A stretch of 64,000 nucleotides of DNA, taken from the NCBI GenBank assembly GCA_035556215.1, contig DATMFI010000020.1, positions 62,001-126,000 of the forward strand. The letters run 5' to 3'. Both the position numbers and the translations under genes were made by a program. The notes below the pieces were generated by a model. It did not search any database. It saw only the letters and a program-made list of their open reading frames with translations, and had not been told where the DNA came from. Of the stretch, positions 17,931-26,958 are shown in pieces. Source of the DNA: Palsa-892 sp035556215 (GTDB lineage: Bacteria; Pseudomonadota; Alphaproteobacteria; Rhizobiales; Xanthobacteraceae). Numbering within the stretch: the stretch's first letter is position 1; each line of letters opens with the position of its first letter.

Positions 17931-18053
17931 TCAGTGAAACAACTTCATCGCATTGAGCAACGTGTTGTACACGCCGAGCACCAGCGGAATGCCGACAAAG
18001 CTCCACGCCAGAAAGAGTTTGAGCCCGTTTGACGATTCCGTTTGATTTGCCAT
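17931..18053 (-). CDS. MFS transporter small subunit (40 aa)
   Basis: A 40-codon gene starts ATG at 18053 behind GGAGGGCGGGCA. It begins MANQTESSNGLKLFLAWSFV, then one hydrophobic helix (GIPLVLGVYNTLLNAMKLF) and a stop. It lies 12 bp downstream of the OFA-type MFS gene. Short one-helix proteins in this position are annotated in related bacteria as MFS transporter small subunits. The role, probably assembly or stability of the transporter, is inferred from position. Confidence 0.75.
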   Translation of the reverse strand: MANQTESSNGLKLFLAWSFVGIPLVLGVYNTLLNAMKLFH

Positions 18054-18065
18054 TGCCCGCCCTCC

Positions 18066-19448
18066 TTATGCTTTGGCCGTACCCGCAAGACGCGGGTCGT
18101 TCGCCTTCATGTGATAACGCTCGTGAACGGCTTTGACGAAGAAGTTGCAGATAAAGCCGATCACCAGAAGTCCAGCCATGATATACATGGTGTTGTTGTA
18201 GGCCTGCGCCTTCGGCACGCCGTGCGTGATATTGTACTCACGCAGATAATTGACGATCACCGGGCCGAAGATGCCCGCCGCCGACCACGCTGTAAGCAGC
18301 AGACCATGGATGGCGCCGACATAGCGCACGCCGAACATGTCCTTCAGATATGCCGGAACGGTCGAGAAACCGCCGCCGTACATCGAGATGATGATGCAGA
18401 AGCAGAACACGAACAGCGCAACCGAGCCAATGGCACCGGCATGCGGGACTGTGATGTAAAGGACGAAGCCGATCACGAAGAAGCAGAAGTACGTGTTCTT
18501 CCGCCCGATGAAATCGGAAACGCTCGCCCATGCGAAACGCCCACCCATGTTGAACAGGCTCATCAGGCCGACGAGACCAGACGCTGCAACAGGAGTGATC
18601 ACCCCGGGGAACATTTCCTGGCTCATCGCCGAAGCCTGACCGAGCACGCCAATGCCGGCGGTCACGTTCAGGCAGAGCACCCACCAGATCAGCCAGAACT
18701 GCGGGGTCTTCACCGCGTCATAGACGTAGACGTCGTTCTTGCTGATCAGCTTCGAGCTCGTCACCGGCGGCGTATAGCCTTCAGGCTTCCAGCCCGGCGC
18801 CGGCACGCGGACGATCGCCGCACCCACCATCATGAAGCAGAAATAAATGGCGCCCATGATTACGAAGGTTTCCATCACGCCGACATGTGTTGGCGTGTTG
18901 AACTTGCTCATCAGCCAAACCGAAAGCGGCGAAGCGATAAAGGCGCCGCCACCGAAGCCCATGATCGCCATACCCGTCGCCATGCCGGGGCGGTCAGGAA
19001 ACCACTTGATGAGCGTCGAGACCGGCGAGATGTAGCCGATGCCGAGTGCGCAACCACCGATCACGCCATAGCCCAAATAGATGAGCCAGAGATTGTGGAT
19101 ATAGACGCCGAACGCCGAAAGCAGGAAGCCGCCCGCCCACAGGCAGCCGGCGGTAAACATCGCGCGACGCGGGCCGCCCTCTTCGACCCAACGCCCGAAC
19201 ACAGCCGCCGAGCTTCCCAGGAACAGCATCGCCAGCGAGAAAATCCACCCCAGCTCGGTGAGCTTCCAATCGCCCGGCGCCGATTGCGTAATGCCGATCA
19301 GTTTGGTCATCGGCAGATTGAAGACGCTCAGCGCGTAAGCCTGGCCGATGCACAAGTGTACGCAAAGCGCGGCCGGCGGTACCAGCCAGCGGCTGTATCC
19401 CGGCTTGGCGACCGTGTGCTCACGGTCGAGAAATGAAAAGAATCCCAT
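18066..19448 (-). CDS. OFA-family MFS transporter (oxalate/formate antiporter-like)
   Basis: A 460-residue, 12-helix inner-membrane major facilitator of the oxalate:formate antiporter (OFA) family. It shows the family N-terminus (SRWLVPPAALCVHLCIGQAY), a central cytoplasmic segment (VPAPGWKPEGYTPPV, about residues 210-230) and a second six-helix bundle with GGRFAWASVSDFIGRKNTY. The oxalate/formate substrate is a family guess; no frc or oxc gene is in the window. The start is the ATG at 19448 with an upstream GGGGAG; an ATG-less extension is less likely. It is cotranscribed with the small subunit and probably controlled by the adjacent LysR regulator. Confidence 0.85.
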   Translation of the reverse strand: MGFFSFLDREHTVAKPGYSRWLVPPAALCVHLCIGQAYALSVFNLPMTKLIGITQSAPGDWKLTELGWIFSLAMLFLGSSAAVFGRWVEEGGPRRAMFTAGCLWAGGFLLSAFGVYIHNLWLIYLGYGVIGGCALGIGYISPVSTLIKWFPDRPGMATGMAIMGFGGGAFIASPLSVWLMSKFNTPTHVGVMETFVIMGAIYFCFMMVGAAIVRVPAPGWKPEGYTPPVTSSKLISKNDVYVYDAVKTPQFWLIWWVLCLNVTAGIGVLGQASAMSQEMFPGVITPVAASGLVGLMSLFNMGGRFAWASVSDFIGRKNTYFCFFVIGFVLYITVPHAGAIGSVALFVFCFCIIISMYGGGFSTVPAYLKDMFGVRYVGAIHGLLLTAWSAAGIFGPVIVNYLREYNITHGVPKAQAYNNTMYIMAGLLVIGFICNFFVKAVHERYHMKANDPRLAGTAKA

Positions 19449-19528
19449 TTTTATTTTCTCCCCTCTAGACACCTTTTGGGTGCCGTTCAAAGAGGAGTGT
19501 CTGGAGCCCGTTCCATCAAGGCCAATAC

Positions 19529-19540
19529 GCCAATATTGGC
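19529..19540. promoter_or_regulatory. Candidate LysR-type operator upstream of the MFS gene
   Basis: A perfect 12-bp palindrome GCCAATATTGGC lies 81 bp upstream of the MFS start and downstream of the LysR gene. A partial repeat (GCCAATAC) starts 8 bp before it. Interrupted dyads of this kind near target promoters are typical of LysR binding, but no binding can be shown from sequence. Confidence 0.35.
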
Positions 19541-19613
19541 ATTAGCGAAGGCAATAAGCTCGCCCAAAGTCGTAGTTTTGAAATTGTATTGAATCTAACT
19601 TGGCGCAAACTGC

Positions 19614-20519
19614 TTATCCAACTACCGCCATAACATCCGGCACAGCTACGAGCCTTGCCATCTTCATCAGCGATGTAACTGCGGGCGAGATCGGATAACG
19701 TTCCGACACGATCAAACCGACAGCATGGGAAACTTCCGGCTCGACGATCGGTACCGCGCAGAATGTTTTCGAGATGCGCACCTGATCGAGTACGGAGCGC
19801 GGGATAATGCTGACCCAACGGCCGGTGTGAACGTGCGAGATCAATCCAAACACCGAATCGGTCTCGACCATCGGTGATGTTTCCTTCCCAATCGATTTCA
19901 TCACCTCGTCGATGATACGACGATGCTGCAGGTCACGTGTCATCAAGCACATCGGCAAATCACCGATCTGTGCCCAGGTCACCCGATCGCTATGGCCGAA
20001 TGGCCCATCGCGTGTCGTGAGCAGACAATAGTCTTCGCGATAAAGCGGCACCGACACCACATCCGGCGTCGGCTCGTTGTCGATATAGGTCACGGCGACA
20101 TCGACTTCGCGCTGATGCAAAAGCTTCAGCAGCACATCCGATGGCCGCGCCCATATGGTGAAGCGCACGGTCGGATATCGCTCCTGATAGGGCACCGTAA
20201 GTGAAGCGACATGCGGCATGGCTGCGGGAATGGATGCGATCCGCAAATGCGAGCCAACACCGTTATGCAGGCCGAAAATCTCCTGACGCATCGCATGCGT
20301 GTCGCCGACAATTCGGCGTGCCCAGGCGAGCACACGTTCGCCCTCGGGCGTAAATCCCTGAAAGCGGGATGAGCGCTGGACGAGCCGCGTTTTCAATGTC
20401 TCTTCGAGCTTCTGAATACCCTGCGACAAAGTGGGCTGAGTTACGCCGCAGCTTTCCGCTGCGCGGGCAAAATTCTTCTCGCGCGCAAGTGCGATGATGT
20501 ATTCGAGCTTTTCCAGCAT
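19614..20519 (-). CDS. LysR-family transcriptional regulator
   Basis: A 301-residue regulator. Residues 1-60 form the winged helix-turn-helix (LEYIIALAREKNFARAAESC, then GVTQPTLSQGIQKLEETL). The remainder is a periplasmic-binding-like effector domain (PYQERYPTVRFTIWARP, then VAVTYIDNEPTPDVVSVPLY). Start MLEKLEYI at 20519 matches the family; an upstream ATG would add seven residues. It lies upstream of and in the same direction as the OFA transporter gene, so it probably controls it. The co-inducer is unknown. Confidence 0.9.
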   Translation of the reverse strand: MLEKLEYIIALAREKNFARAAESCGVTQPTLSQGIQKLEETLKTRLVQRSSRFQGFTPEGERVLAWARRIVGDTHAMRQEIFGLHNGVGSHLRIASIPAAMPHVASLTVPYQERYPTVRFTIWARPSDVLLKLLHQREVDVAVTYIDNEPTPDVVSVPLYREDYCLLTTRDGPFGHSDRVTWAQIGDLPMCLMTRDLQHRRIIDEVMKSIGKETSPMVETDSVFGLISHVHTGRWVSIIPRSVLDQVRISKTFCAVPIVEPEVSHAVGLIVSERYPISPAVTSLMKMARLVAVPDVMAVVG

Positions 20520-20636
20520 TAAGACCTGCCAATAATTCAAAAACTCTTATCTATAAAGGTAGTTTCACCGCACCATGCAGGCAAGCGCAGCAAGGGCTGG
20601 AGCCTCTTCGACTAAAGAACGCTGGACTAAAGAAAA

Positions 20637-20660
20637 GGCCGGAGCATCGCTGCCCCGGCC
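20637..20660 (-). terminator. Terminator after the Sel1-like gene
   Basis: On the minus strand GGCCGGGGC pairs with GCTCCGGCC (9 bp with one G-T pair) around a 6-nt loop. It is followed by TTTTCTTT. It lies 24 bp past the stop of the small gene upstream. Confidence 0.7.
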
Positions 20661-20684
20661 CCGCCCCCTCCAGGCTTTTCGATT

Positions 20685-20945
20685 TCAATGTGTGATCAGC
20701 CACTCGCGAGCCGCACGTTGCGCGGCGGCAATCTCAGCCGGCGACATTTCCGCGGCGATCTCCCGCCGATGCTCAACGGCCTTCCGGTTACCGCGCGCGG
20801 CGGCCAGGTTGAACCACTTGTGCGCGGCGACGCGATCGAACACCTCGCTCGACGCCTTTATGCCGAGCATGAAGAAGATATCCCCCGCCGAGTTTCCCTG
20901 TCCTGTTGCAGCACTTTCCAGCGCCGCCATTTCGAACAACGCCAT
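20685..20945 (-). CDS. Small Sel1-repeat-like protein
   Basis: An 86-residue protein with a single Sel1/TPR-like helical hairpin (VAAHKWFNLAAARGNRKAVE), followed by EIAAEMSPAEIAAAQRAARE and a short tail. The pattern is common in small Hyphomicrobiales proteins. The N-terminal MALFEMAALESAATGQ has no signal peptide. Sel1 repeats mediate protein contacts; no specific role can be given. It stands alone with its own terminator. Confidence 0.7.
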   Translation of the reverse strand: MALFEMAALESAATGQGNSAGDIFFMLGIKASSEVFDRVAAHKWFNLAAARGNRKAVEHRREIAAEMSPAEIAAAQRAAREWLITH

Positions 20946-21112
20946 TGTGACAACTCCCGTAATCCCGTGTCTCAGTTCGATGCGGCTTCCCCCGCCGCTC
21001 TTTGATCCGAGAATGTACGTATGATTTGAATCTCATCTTAAATAACGCGCTGAACGATTTCTGAATCGCGCGATGAACCGAAGGGTGTTTTAGATTTGAT
21101 TCAGCACGAAAA

Positions 21113-21128
21113 GCCCGCATGCGCGGGC
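21113..21128 (-). terminator. Terminator candidate downstream of the GST gene
   Basis: A 6-bp stem GCCCGC / GCGGGC with loop ATGC, followed on the minus strand by TTTTCG. It is 78 bp after the GST stop, so the link to that gene is likely rather than certain. The rest of 20946-21205 shows no gene. Confidence 0.5.
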
Positions 21129-21205
21129 ACTTCGGAGAAACGGCAAGGAATTGGCAATGATAGCCGCTCACCTTTCGCTTACCATCCGGCGAGCAGCTCT
21201 CGTTT

Positions 21206-21976
21206 TCAGCACTTCGCGCCAATACCGAACAGGATGCGGCGCGCTTCCGCGTCGGTGACGAGATCGACTTTCTCTGCGACGCGCACCGCCATGCCGCGCG
21301 CCACCGCCGGGCGCGCTTGCATGCGTTCCATCCAGCGCGCGAAATTCGGTAATTGATCGAGATCCTGTCCCTGCCGCTTCCACAGCTTCGCCCAGGGATA
21401 GGTTGCCATGTCGGCGATCGAATATTCGCCTGCAAGAAAATCGCGGCCCGCTACGCGTTTATCGATGACGCCGTAAAGCCTGCCGACTTCCCTGGTATAG
21501 CGCTCGACAGCATACGGAATTTGTTCGGGTGCGTACTGGCGGAAATGATGCGCCTGCCCCGCCATCGGCCCGACGCCGCCGACCTGCCAGAACAGCCACT
21601 CCTCAACTGCGGTACGCCTGCGCTCGTCCTTTGGGTAAAACTTTCCGGTCTTGCGGCCGAGATATTGCAGGATCGCGCCGGATTCGAACACCGAGATCGG
21701 CTTGCCGCCGGGACCGTTGGGATCGATCATCGCCGGCATACGGTTGTTCGGCGATATTGCGAGAAACTCCGGTTTGAACTGATCGCCGCGGCCGATATTC
21801 ACCGGCCGGATGACGTAGGGGAGCCCGCACTCCTCGAGCATGATCGTGATCTTGAAGCCGTTGGGCGTCGGCCAGAAATAGAGCTCGATCGGCGCTAGCG
21901 TGCGCTTTCCCGCAATCTTCTTGCTCGGCTTTTTCAGCTTCGCGTGCTGCTTCGTCGCTACAAGTTTTTTCGCCAT
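21206..21976 (-). CDS. Glutathione S-transferase, YfcG/Ure2-like
   Basis: A 256-residue cytosolic GST. A basic N-terminal extension (about 28 residues, Lys-rich) precedes the thioredoxin-like domain: IELYFWPTPNGFKITIMLEE, then NNRMPAMIDPNGPGGKPISV and the glutathione-binding FESGAILQYLGRKTG. The all-helical C-terminal domain includes GREFLAGE-like GRDFLAGEYSIADMATYPW. The TPNG-type active site and the DPNGPGG loop indicate the Nu/YfcG class, which usually has disulfide reductase activity toward GSSG-linked substrates. An internal start near PIELYF would remove the extension. Confidence 0.88.
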   Translation of the reverse strand: MAKKLVATKQHAKLKKPSKKIAGKRTLAPIELYFWPTPNGFKITIMLEECGLPYVIRPVNIGRGDQFKPEFLAISPNNRMPAMIDPNGPGGKPISVFESGAILQYLGRKTGKFYPKDERRRTAVEEWLFWQVGGVGPMAGQAHHFRQYAPEQIPYAVERYTREVGRLYGVIDKRVAGRDFLAGEYSIADMATYPWAKLWKRQGQDLDQLPNFARWMERMQARPAVARGMAVRVAEKVDLVTDAEARRILFGIGAKC

Positions 21977-22115
21977 GACATGCTCCCGGCTTCCAAATCT
22001 TGCTTAGGCGCCGGGCTTCGGACGAGCAATTGCACGCCGCTCATGGCGGTTATGCGGGAAGCGATCTTTGAATGCTTTTCTTGATCGAACCGGTAGGGTT
22101 TCGCTCGAAAACGCA

Positions 22116-23069
22116 CTAGCGCGCGAAACTCGACACGCCGCCGCTGATGATCTCGCCATACATATGCTGCGGAACGATCAATTGCTTGCCGGATGCAAGC
22201 GGTGCGTTGGGATCGAGGCGATTGACTTGCGCAAGCAGCCAGACCGGAACGCGATAATTGTCGGCGACCATTCTGAGGCTTTCGCCGCCATTGGCGGAAA
22301 ACTGGATGCCGCTGTCGAAAATCCGGATCGGCTCATTGGGCGGCACCACGTAAGCGAGGAAATACGGACGAATATAATTTCCCGGTTGCTGGCGAGAACC
22401 CGCTTGCACGGCCGAAGCATTCTGTGAGCGCGCCGCGGAAACGTAACCGATAATCTCCTCGACCACCGCGTTATGAATGCGGGACGACTTGTCGAGGGTG
22501 ATATGAACGATGTCGCTATGTTCGCGAAGATCGATATTGATGAGGCGCCCGTTGAATCCCCCGCCCGACTTCACCACACCGCCGCCGATGGGGTTGGTCT
22601 TCTGAAACAGATTGATGAACAGTTCGACGTTGTCCGGCACCTGTCCCGCGATCGGCGTCGGATCGAAGCCGAAGATGATGCCGACCGGAATATTCGACGC
22701 GCGCAACTGTTGCGCGATCGAGATCGCCGCATCGCCGCCCGTCGAATGACCGATCAGGATGACCGGCCCCGGCTCGCGCCGGTAATTCTGAATCACCTCT
22801 TCGGCCAAAGCGCCCGTGCTGTAGGAAGAATGCACCGTCGCCGGAATGCCCTGGCGCTGGATTTTTTCCGCAAGTGAATCGAGGCCGCGCGAGAATACCT
22901 CGCCGATCAGTCCCCGGATCAGATAGACGTGCCCGCGTCCCTGCTGGGTGCCGGGCGCCGAGGAGGCATCCATCGGCGTCGACGACGTGTAATCGTCGAA
23001 CACCGTGCTGCAGCCAGCAGCCAAGCCGAGCACAAAAGCCGCGGCGAGCAAACGCGAGCAGATAGCCAT
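22116..23069 (-). CDS. Lipoprotein with alpha/beta-hydrolase fold and C-terminal LysM
   Basis: A 317-residue protein with a lipoprotein signal peptide (LLAAAFVLGLAAGC, lipobox cysteine at residue 20). The central region has VYLIRGLIGEVFSRGL and VILIGHSTGGDAAI, a lipase-like GXSXG motif. The C-terminus (about residues 250-305) is a LysM-type module (SLRMVADNYRVPVWLLAQVN) ending IVPQHMYG. It is probably anchored in the envelope and bound to peptidoglycan; esterase or lipase activity is inferred from the Ser motif. Confidence 0.78.
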   Translation of the reverse strand: MAICSRLLAAAFVLGLAAGCSTVFDDYTSSTPMDASSAPGTQQGRGHVYLIRGLIGEVFSRGLDSLAEKIQRQGIPATVHSSYSTGALAEEVIQNYRREPGPVILIGHSTGGDAAISIAQQLRASNIPVGIIFGFDPTPIAGQVPDNVELFINLFQKTNPIGGGVVKSGGGFNGRLINIDLREHSDIVHITLDKSSRIHNAVVEEIIGYVSAARSQNASAVQAGSRQQPGNYIRPYFLAYVVPPNEPIRIFDSGIQFSANGGESLRMVADNYRVPVWLLAQVNRLDPNAPLASGKQLIVPQHMYGEIISGGVSSFAR

Positions 23070-23187
23070 GAATTACTCAGGCTGACGGGTGAAACGGTGA
23101 GACGGCGCAGGCAAGAAAATCGTCGGTTCCTGCAAATCCGTCAACACCGGAACTTGGCTGCTTTATGACTTGCTGTTGCGGTGCAAA

Positions 23188-23820
23188 TCAGGCCGCTTTT
23201 ACACCCAATGGGCAGAGCTTTTCCGCCGTCGCGTAACCTGGCAGAGCTTCGATTTTCTTTTGCCACGCGACAATCTTGGGAAAGCGCGCAAGGTCAAAGC
23301 CGCCCGCCCCTGCGGCAGCGGCCGTACCATAAACATCGATATCGGCGACGCTCGGTTGTTCACCGACGAGCCACGCGTGTTGCGCGAGGTATCCCTCGAG
23401 AACCTTCAGGCCGGCCTCGCCCTCGGATTTGAAATATTCGACGACCTGGGGCTCCGCCTTGCGGATACCGAGCGCAAAAGCGCGCGAGCGATAAATGCCG
23501 GGCGCAAGCTTGTCGAAATCCCAAAACATCCATTCGCGGATACGCGCATGTTCCTCGGCATTCTTGCCGCCGAACTTGTTCAACGTCTCGGCGAGGTGTT
23601 GCAGGATCGAGGCCGACTGGCAGAAATAATGCGTGCCGTCATAAAGGCACGGCACCTGGCCATAGCGGTTCTTTGCGAGATAGCCCGGCTCTTTATGCGC
23701 ACCTTTCGGCAAATCGACATGCTCAAACTCGAATGGCTCACCGAATAGCGAAAGCGCAAGCGCGACCTTGTAGGTGGGACCCGAGCGTTGATGACCATAA
23801 AGCTTGAAGCGTGCCGGCAT
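23188..23820 (-). CDS. Glutathione S-transferase family protein
   Basis: A 210-residue cytosolic GST. The N-terminal thioredoxin-like domain has MPARFKLYGHQRSGPTYKV, then KNRYGQVPCLYDGTHYFCQS with the cis-Pro loop and QSASILQHLAE (glutathione gamma-Glu site). The helical C-terminal domain includes WLVGEQPSVADIDVYG, the N-capping motif of GSTs. The ATG at 23820 is where the family starts; the open frame upstream is not conserved-looking. Substrate unknown. Confidence 0.88.
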   Translation of the reverse strand: MPARFKLYGHQRSGPTYKVALALSLFGEPFEFEHVDLPKGAHKEPGYLAKNRYGQVPCLYDGTHYFCQSASILQHLAETLNKFGGKNAEEHARIREWMFWDFDKLAPGIYRSRAFALGIRKAEPQVVEYFKSEGEAGLKVLEGYLAQHAWLVGEQPSVADIDVYGTAAAAGAGGFDLARFPKIVAWQKKIEALPGYATAEKLCPLGVKAA

Positions 23821-23913
23821 GATATATCCTTGCGATGCACAATGTATGTACACGTGCGATTCAGTGTTGCTGCTGCTGTTATCTATCGAATTTCGCGCTA
23901 GGCGCAAAGCAGA

Positions 23914-25431
23914 TCACCGGCAAATCGGCGACTGCGGATCGAGCTTCGCGATGAACCAGATGCCATGGCGCGGGCGCCCGAACCAAGCCGTATGCCCCGA
24001 AGCTTCGATCCGTTCAGGCACGCTGCCCTGTAACATCTTCGGTCCCTCGATGTCGCCGGCGGGATAGACAAGCACGCATGATCTCGCATCTTCCGGCCGC
24101 AACGCGGGGCGCGACACGCGCAGCGAATCCTTCGCAATGACCCGAAGATGCGGCAGGAACGCGCGGAGATTGCCGGCTTCGCGCACTCCCGGTGTCACCA
24201 CCGTACCGCGGTCGATACCGCGTGCCTTGAGCTGGTCGGCGAGCGATTGAAATGGAATTTGCCAAGCGCGCGTCCCCCGCGGGGTGACGAAGCTGTCAGT
24301 CTCCGCAATTACACGGACGCCGATCACGATCAGCGCAACCGAAAGAGAAAGGATGACGATTGGCCGCATTGAGAGACGTTGAGGGTCGAAGCGCTGAACC
24401 CGTGCGAAAACATAGATCGGCGCGATCATCGCGATCGCATGCATGTAACGCTCGGCAATATTCGTCGCCCCGATGAGAGCAATGCCGACCGCGGCAAGGA
24501 ACGCTGCTCCGATCATCGTGCGAAGTGTCAGACGCTCGGCCAGGCCCGCGGGAACTGTCGGCTTTCCGAAGCCAAAGGCCTTCGGCGCAAGCACTGCGAT
24601 GAAGAATAGCCACGGCAGCAGAAACAGCGGAACATAGATCACGAGCCGGCTGAGCCCCTTCAGAACGCGCGTCGGATATGGACGCGGCTCCAAAATCATC
24701 TTCTTCGCGACCGCAGCCACGATGTCGACATTCACGGTTGAGAGCCAGAAAACATAGGGCGAAATCATCAACAGCGCGACGGCGGCCGTGAGCAAAAGCC
24801 TGCGATCACAAAGCGCCCTGCGTGTCTCCGCCATGCTGAGCGCCGCGATCAGCAGGCCGCCGATACACAGAAGATAGCTGAACTTCGCCAGCAGCCCGAG
24901 GCCGATCGCGGCACCAAGCCAGAATGCGCTTCGGAGAGACGGCTTCTCGAGCCAGTTGATTGCCGCATGCAGGGTCGCAAAGCAGGCAATACACAGCAGG
25001 ATCGTCTGCGTCGCCCATTCATGAAACGTCCAGCCGACCGGATAGCTCGCGGCGAGCGAAAGCGAGGCTACTGCTGCCCAACGCTCGTCCTTCAGCGCTG
25101 CGCGCACCGCACCGTAGCAGGCGATACCAACACCGGCGATCAGCGTGTATCGGACCAGAAGCGTGCTTTGGATACCGGTGCCGAGAAACTGCTGCGCGCT
25201 CCAGAGCAACCATTCGTAAAGCGGCGGCTGCTGATCCTGATAGCCAAGCGCAAACTGCTGCGCCAGTTCGTTCGAGCGCGAGTCATCGAGTGAAAGCGTG
25301 TGCGAGACGTTGAACCGAAAAGTAGCGTGCACAAGGGCATAGATGCCCCAAAAAGCGAGCACGCCGCGCCCCGATAGCAGAGAGCGCGATCCCTCTCGCG
25401 TTATTTTTGCATCCGTTTCACAGCTTGTCAT
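23914..25431 (-). CDS. GT39/PMT_2-like integral membrane glycosyltransferase
   Basis: A 505-residue polytopic membrane protein with about 10 hydrophobic helices. The first extracytoplasmic loop holds HTLSLDDSRSNELAQQF, with the paired acidic residues typical of the dolichyl/undecaprenyl-phosphate-sugar-dependent ArnT/PMT_2 superfamily. The next segment, QDQQPPLYEWLLWSAQQFLG, is also family-like. It likely transfers a sugar from a polyprenyl-phosphate donor to a glycolipid or protein on the periplasmic side. It starts 35 bp after gatB and could be cotranscribed with lrgAB-gatB. Confidence 0.8.
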   Translation of the reverse strand: MTSCETDAKITREGSRSLLSGRGVLAFWGIYALVHATFRFNVSHTLSLDDSRSNELAQQFALGYQDQQPPLYEWLLWSAQQFLGTGIQSTLLVRYTLIAGVGIACYGAVRAALKDERWAAVASLSLAASYPVGWTFHEWATQTILLCIACFATLHAAINWLEKPSLRSAFWLGAAIGLGLLAKFSYLLCIGGLLIAALSMAETRRALCDRRLLLTAAVALLMISPYVFWLSTVNVDIVAAVAKKMILEPRPYPTRVLKGLSRLVIYVPLFLLPWLFFIAVLAPKAFGFGKPTVPAGLAERLTLRTMIGAAFLAAVGIALIGATNIAERYMHAIAMIAPIYVFARVQRFDPQRLSMRPIVILSLSVALIVIGVRVIAETDSFVTPRGTRAWQIPFQSLADQLKARGIDRGTVVTPGVREAGNLRAFLPHLRVIAKDSLRVSRPALRPEDARSCVLVYPAGDIEGPKMLQGSVPERIEASGHTAWFGRPRHGIWFIAKLDPQSPICR

Positions 25432-25466
25432 CAGCCCACACCAGAGAGGGCTTGCGATGATTACAG

Positions 25467-26945
25467 TTAAATACCGAGTCTCTTCTTCAGAAGTTCATTC
25501 ACAGCCTGCGGATTGGCCTTGCCGCCGGACTGTTTCATCACCTGGCCGACGAACCAGCCAAGCATCGTCGGTTTCGCCTTCACCTGCTCGACCTTGTCGG
25601 GATTCTTCGCGATCACTTCGTCGATCGCCTTTTCGATGGCGCCGGTGTCTGTGACCTGCTTCATGCCGCGAAGCTCGACGATCGCGCGCGGCTCGCCGCC
25701 CTCGGTCCAGAGAATCTCGAAGAGATCCTTGGCGATCTTGCCCGAAATCGTGCCGTCCGCGATGAGGCCGACCACTTCCGCGATCTGCTTCGCCGTCACC
25801 GGAGATTCGGTGATCGACTTGCCTTCCTTGTTCAAGCGGCCGAACAGCTCGTTGATGATGAAGTTCGCCGCTGCCTTCGCGTCGCGTCCCTTCGCCGCCT
25901 CCTCGAAATAGTCGGCGGTTTCGCGTTCGGCCGAGAGCACTCCGGCATCGTAAGGCGAAAGACCGTATTCCTTGACGAAGCGCGCCTTCTTCTCGTCGGG
26001 CAGCTCCGGCAAACCTTCTTTCAGCCTGTCGACGAACGCCTGATCGAATTCGAGCGGCAACAGGTCGGGATCGGGGAAGTATCGGTAGTCGTGCGCCTCT
26101 TCCTTCGAACGCATCGAGCGCGTTTCGCCCTTGGCGTTGTCGAAGAGCCGGGTCTCCTGGTCGATCGTGCCGCCGTCCTCGATGATCTCGATCTGGCGGC
26201 GCGCTTCGTAGTCGATCGCCTGACCGACAAAACGGATGGAATTCACGTTCTTGATTTCGCAGCGCGTGCCGAGCGGCGCGCCGGGTTTGCGCACCGAGAC
26301 GTTGACGTCGGCGCGCATGTTGCCCTTGTCCATATCGCCGTCACACGTGCCGAGATAGCGCAGAATTGTCCGCAGCTTCGAGAGATAGGCCCGCGCCTCT
26401 TCGGAGGAGCGCATATCCGGCTTCGAAACGATCTCCATCAGCGCTACGCCCGAGCGGTTGAGATCGACGAGCGACATCGTCGGGTGCTGATCGTGGATCG
26501 ACTTGCCCGCATCCTGCTCGAGATGCAGCCGCTCGATGCCCACCTCGATCTGCTCCTCGCCCGGCAGGTCGACGACGACCTTGCCCTCGCCGACGATCGG
26601 CGACTTGAACTGGCTGATCTGATAGCCCTGCGGCAGATCGGGATAGAAATAATTCTTGCGGTCGAAGGTCGATTTCAGATTGATCGCAGCCTTGAGCCCA
26701 AGCCCGGTCTTCACCGCCTGCTCGACGCAATATTCGTTGATGACCGGCAGCATCCCCGGCATCGCCGCATCGACCAGCGAAACGTGATCGTTCGGCTCGC
26801 CGCCGAACGCAGTGGACGCGCCCGAGAAAAGCTTGGCGTTGGAAGTGACCTGGGCATGAACTTCCATACCGATCACGACTTCCCACTCTCCCGTATCACC
26901 CTTCAGGAGCTTGGATTTCCGCGTCTGTGCCGATGTCTCTGTCAT
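25467..26945 (-). CDS. gatB: Asp-tRNA(Asn)/Glu-tRNA(Gln) amidotransferase subunit B
   Basis: GatB binds mischarged Glu-tRNA(Gln) or Asp-tRNA(Asn) and carries the kinase/transamidase site of GatCAB. The 492-residue protein has the N-terminal WEVVIGMEVHAQV, the core NYFYPDLPQGYQISQFKSPI and MRADVNVSVRKPG, and a C-terminal YqeY-like tail domain (about residues 345-490) ending in VNELLKKRLGI. gatC and gatA lie 3.3 kb away on the same strand, separated from gatB by the patatin gene, a small ORF and lrgAB. Confidence 0.97.
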   Translation of the reverse strand: MTETSAQTRKSKLLKGDTGEWEVVIGMEVHAQVTSNAKLFSGASTAFGGEPNDHVSLVDAAMPGMLPVINEYCVEQAVKTGLGLKAAINLKSTFDRKNYFYPDLPQGYQISQFKSPIVGEGKVVVDLPGEEQIEVGIERLHLEQDAGKSIHDQHPTMSLVDLNRSGVALMEIVSKPDMRSSEEARAYLSKLRTILRYLGTCDGDMDKGNMRADVNVSVRKPGAPLGTRCEIKNVNSIRFVGQAIDYEARRQIEIIEDGGTIDQETRLFDNAKGETRSMRSKEEAHDYRYFPDPDLLPLEFDQAFVDRLKEGLPELPDEKKARFVKEYGLSPYDAGVLSAERETADYFEEAAKGRDAKAAANFIINELFGRLNKEGKSITESPVTAKQIAEVVGLIADGTISGKIAKDLFEILWTEGGEPRAIVELRGMKQVTDTGAIEKAIDEVIAKNPDKVEQVKAKPTMLGWFVGQVMKQSGGKANPQAVNELLKKRLGI

Positions 26946-26958
26946 GCGGCTTTTTTAG

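Noticed and set aside
17931..20519. A complete oxalate-degradation locus
   Set aside because: The transporter belongs to the OFA family, but no formyl-CoA transferase or oxalyl-CoA decarboxylase is in the window, so the substrate is not shown.
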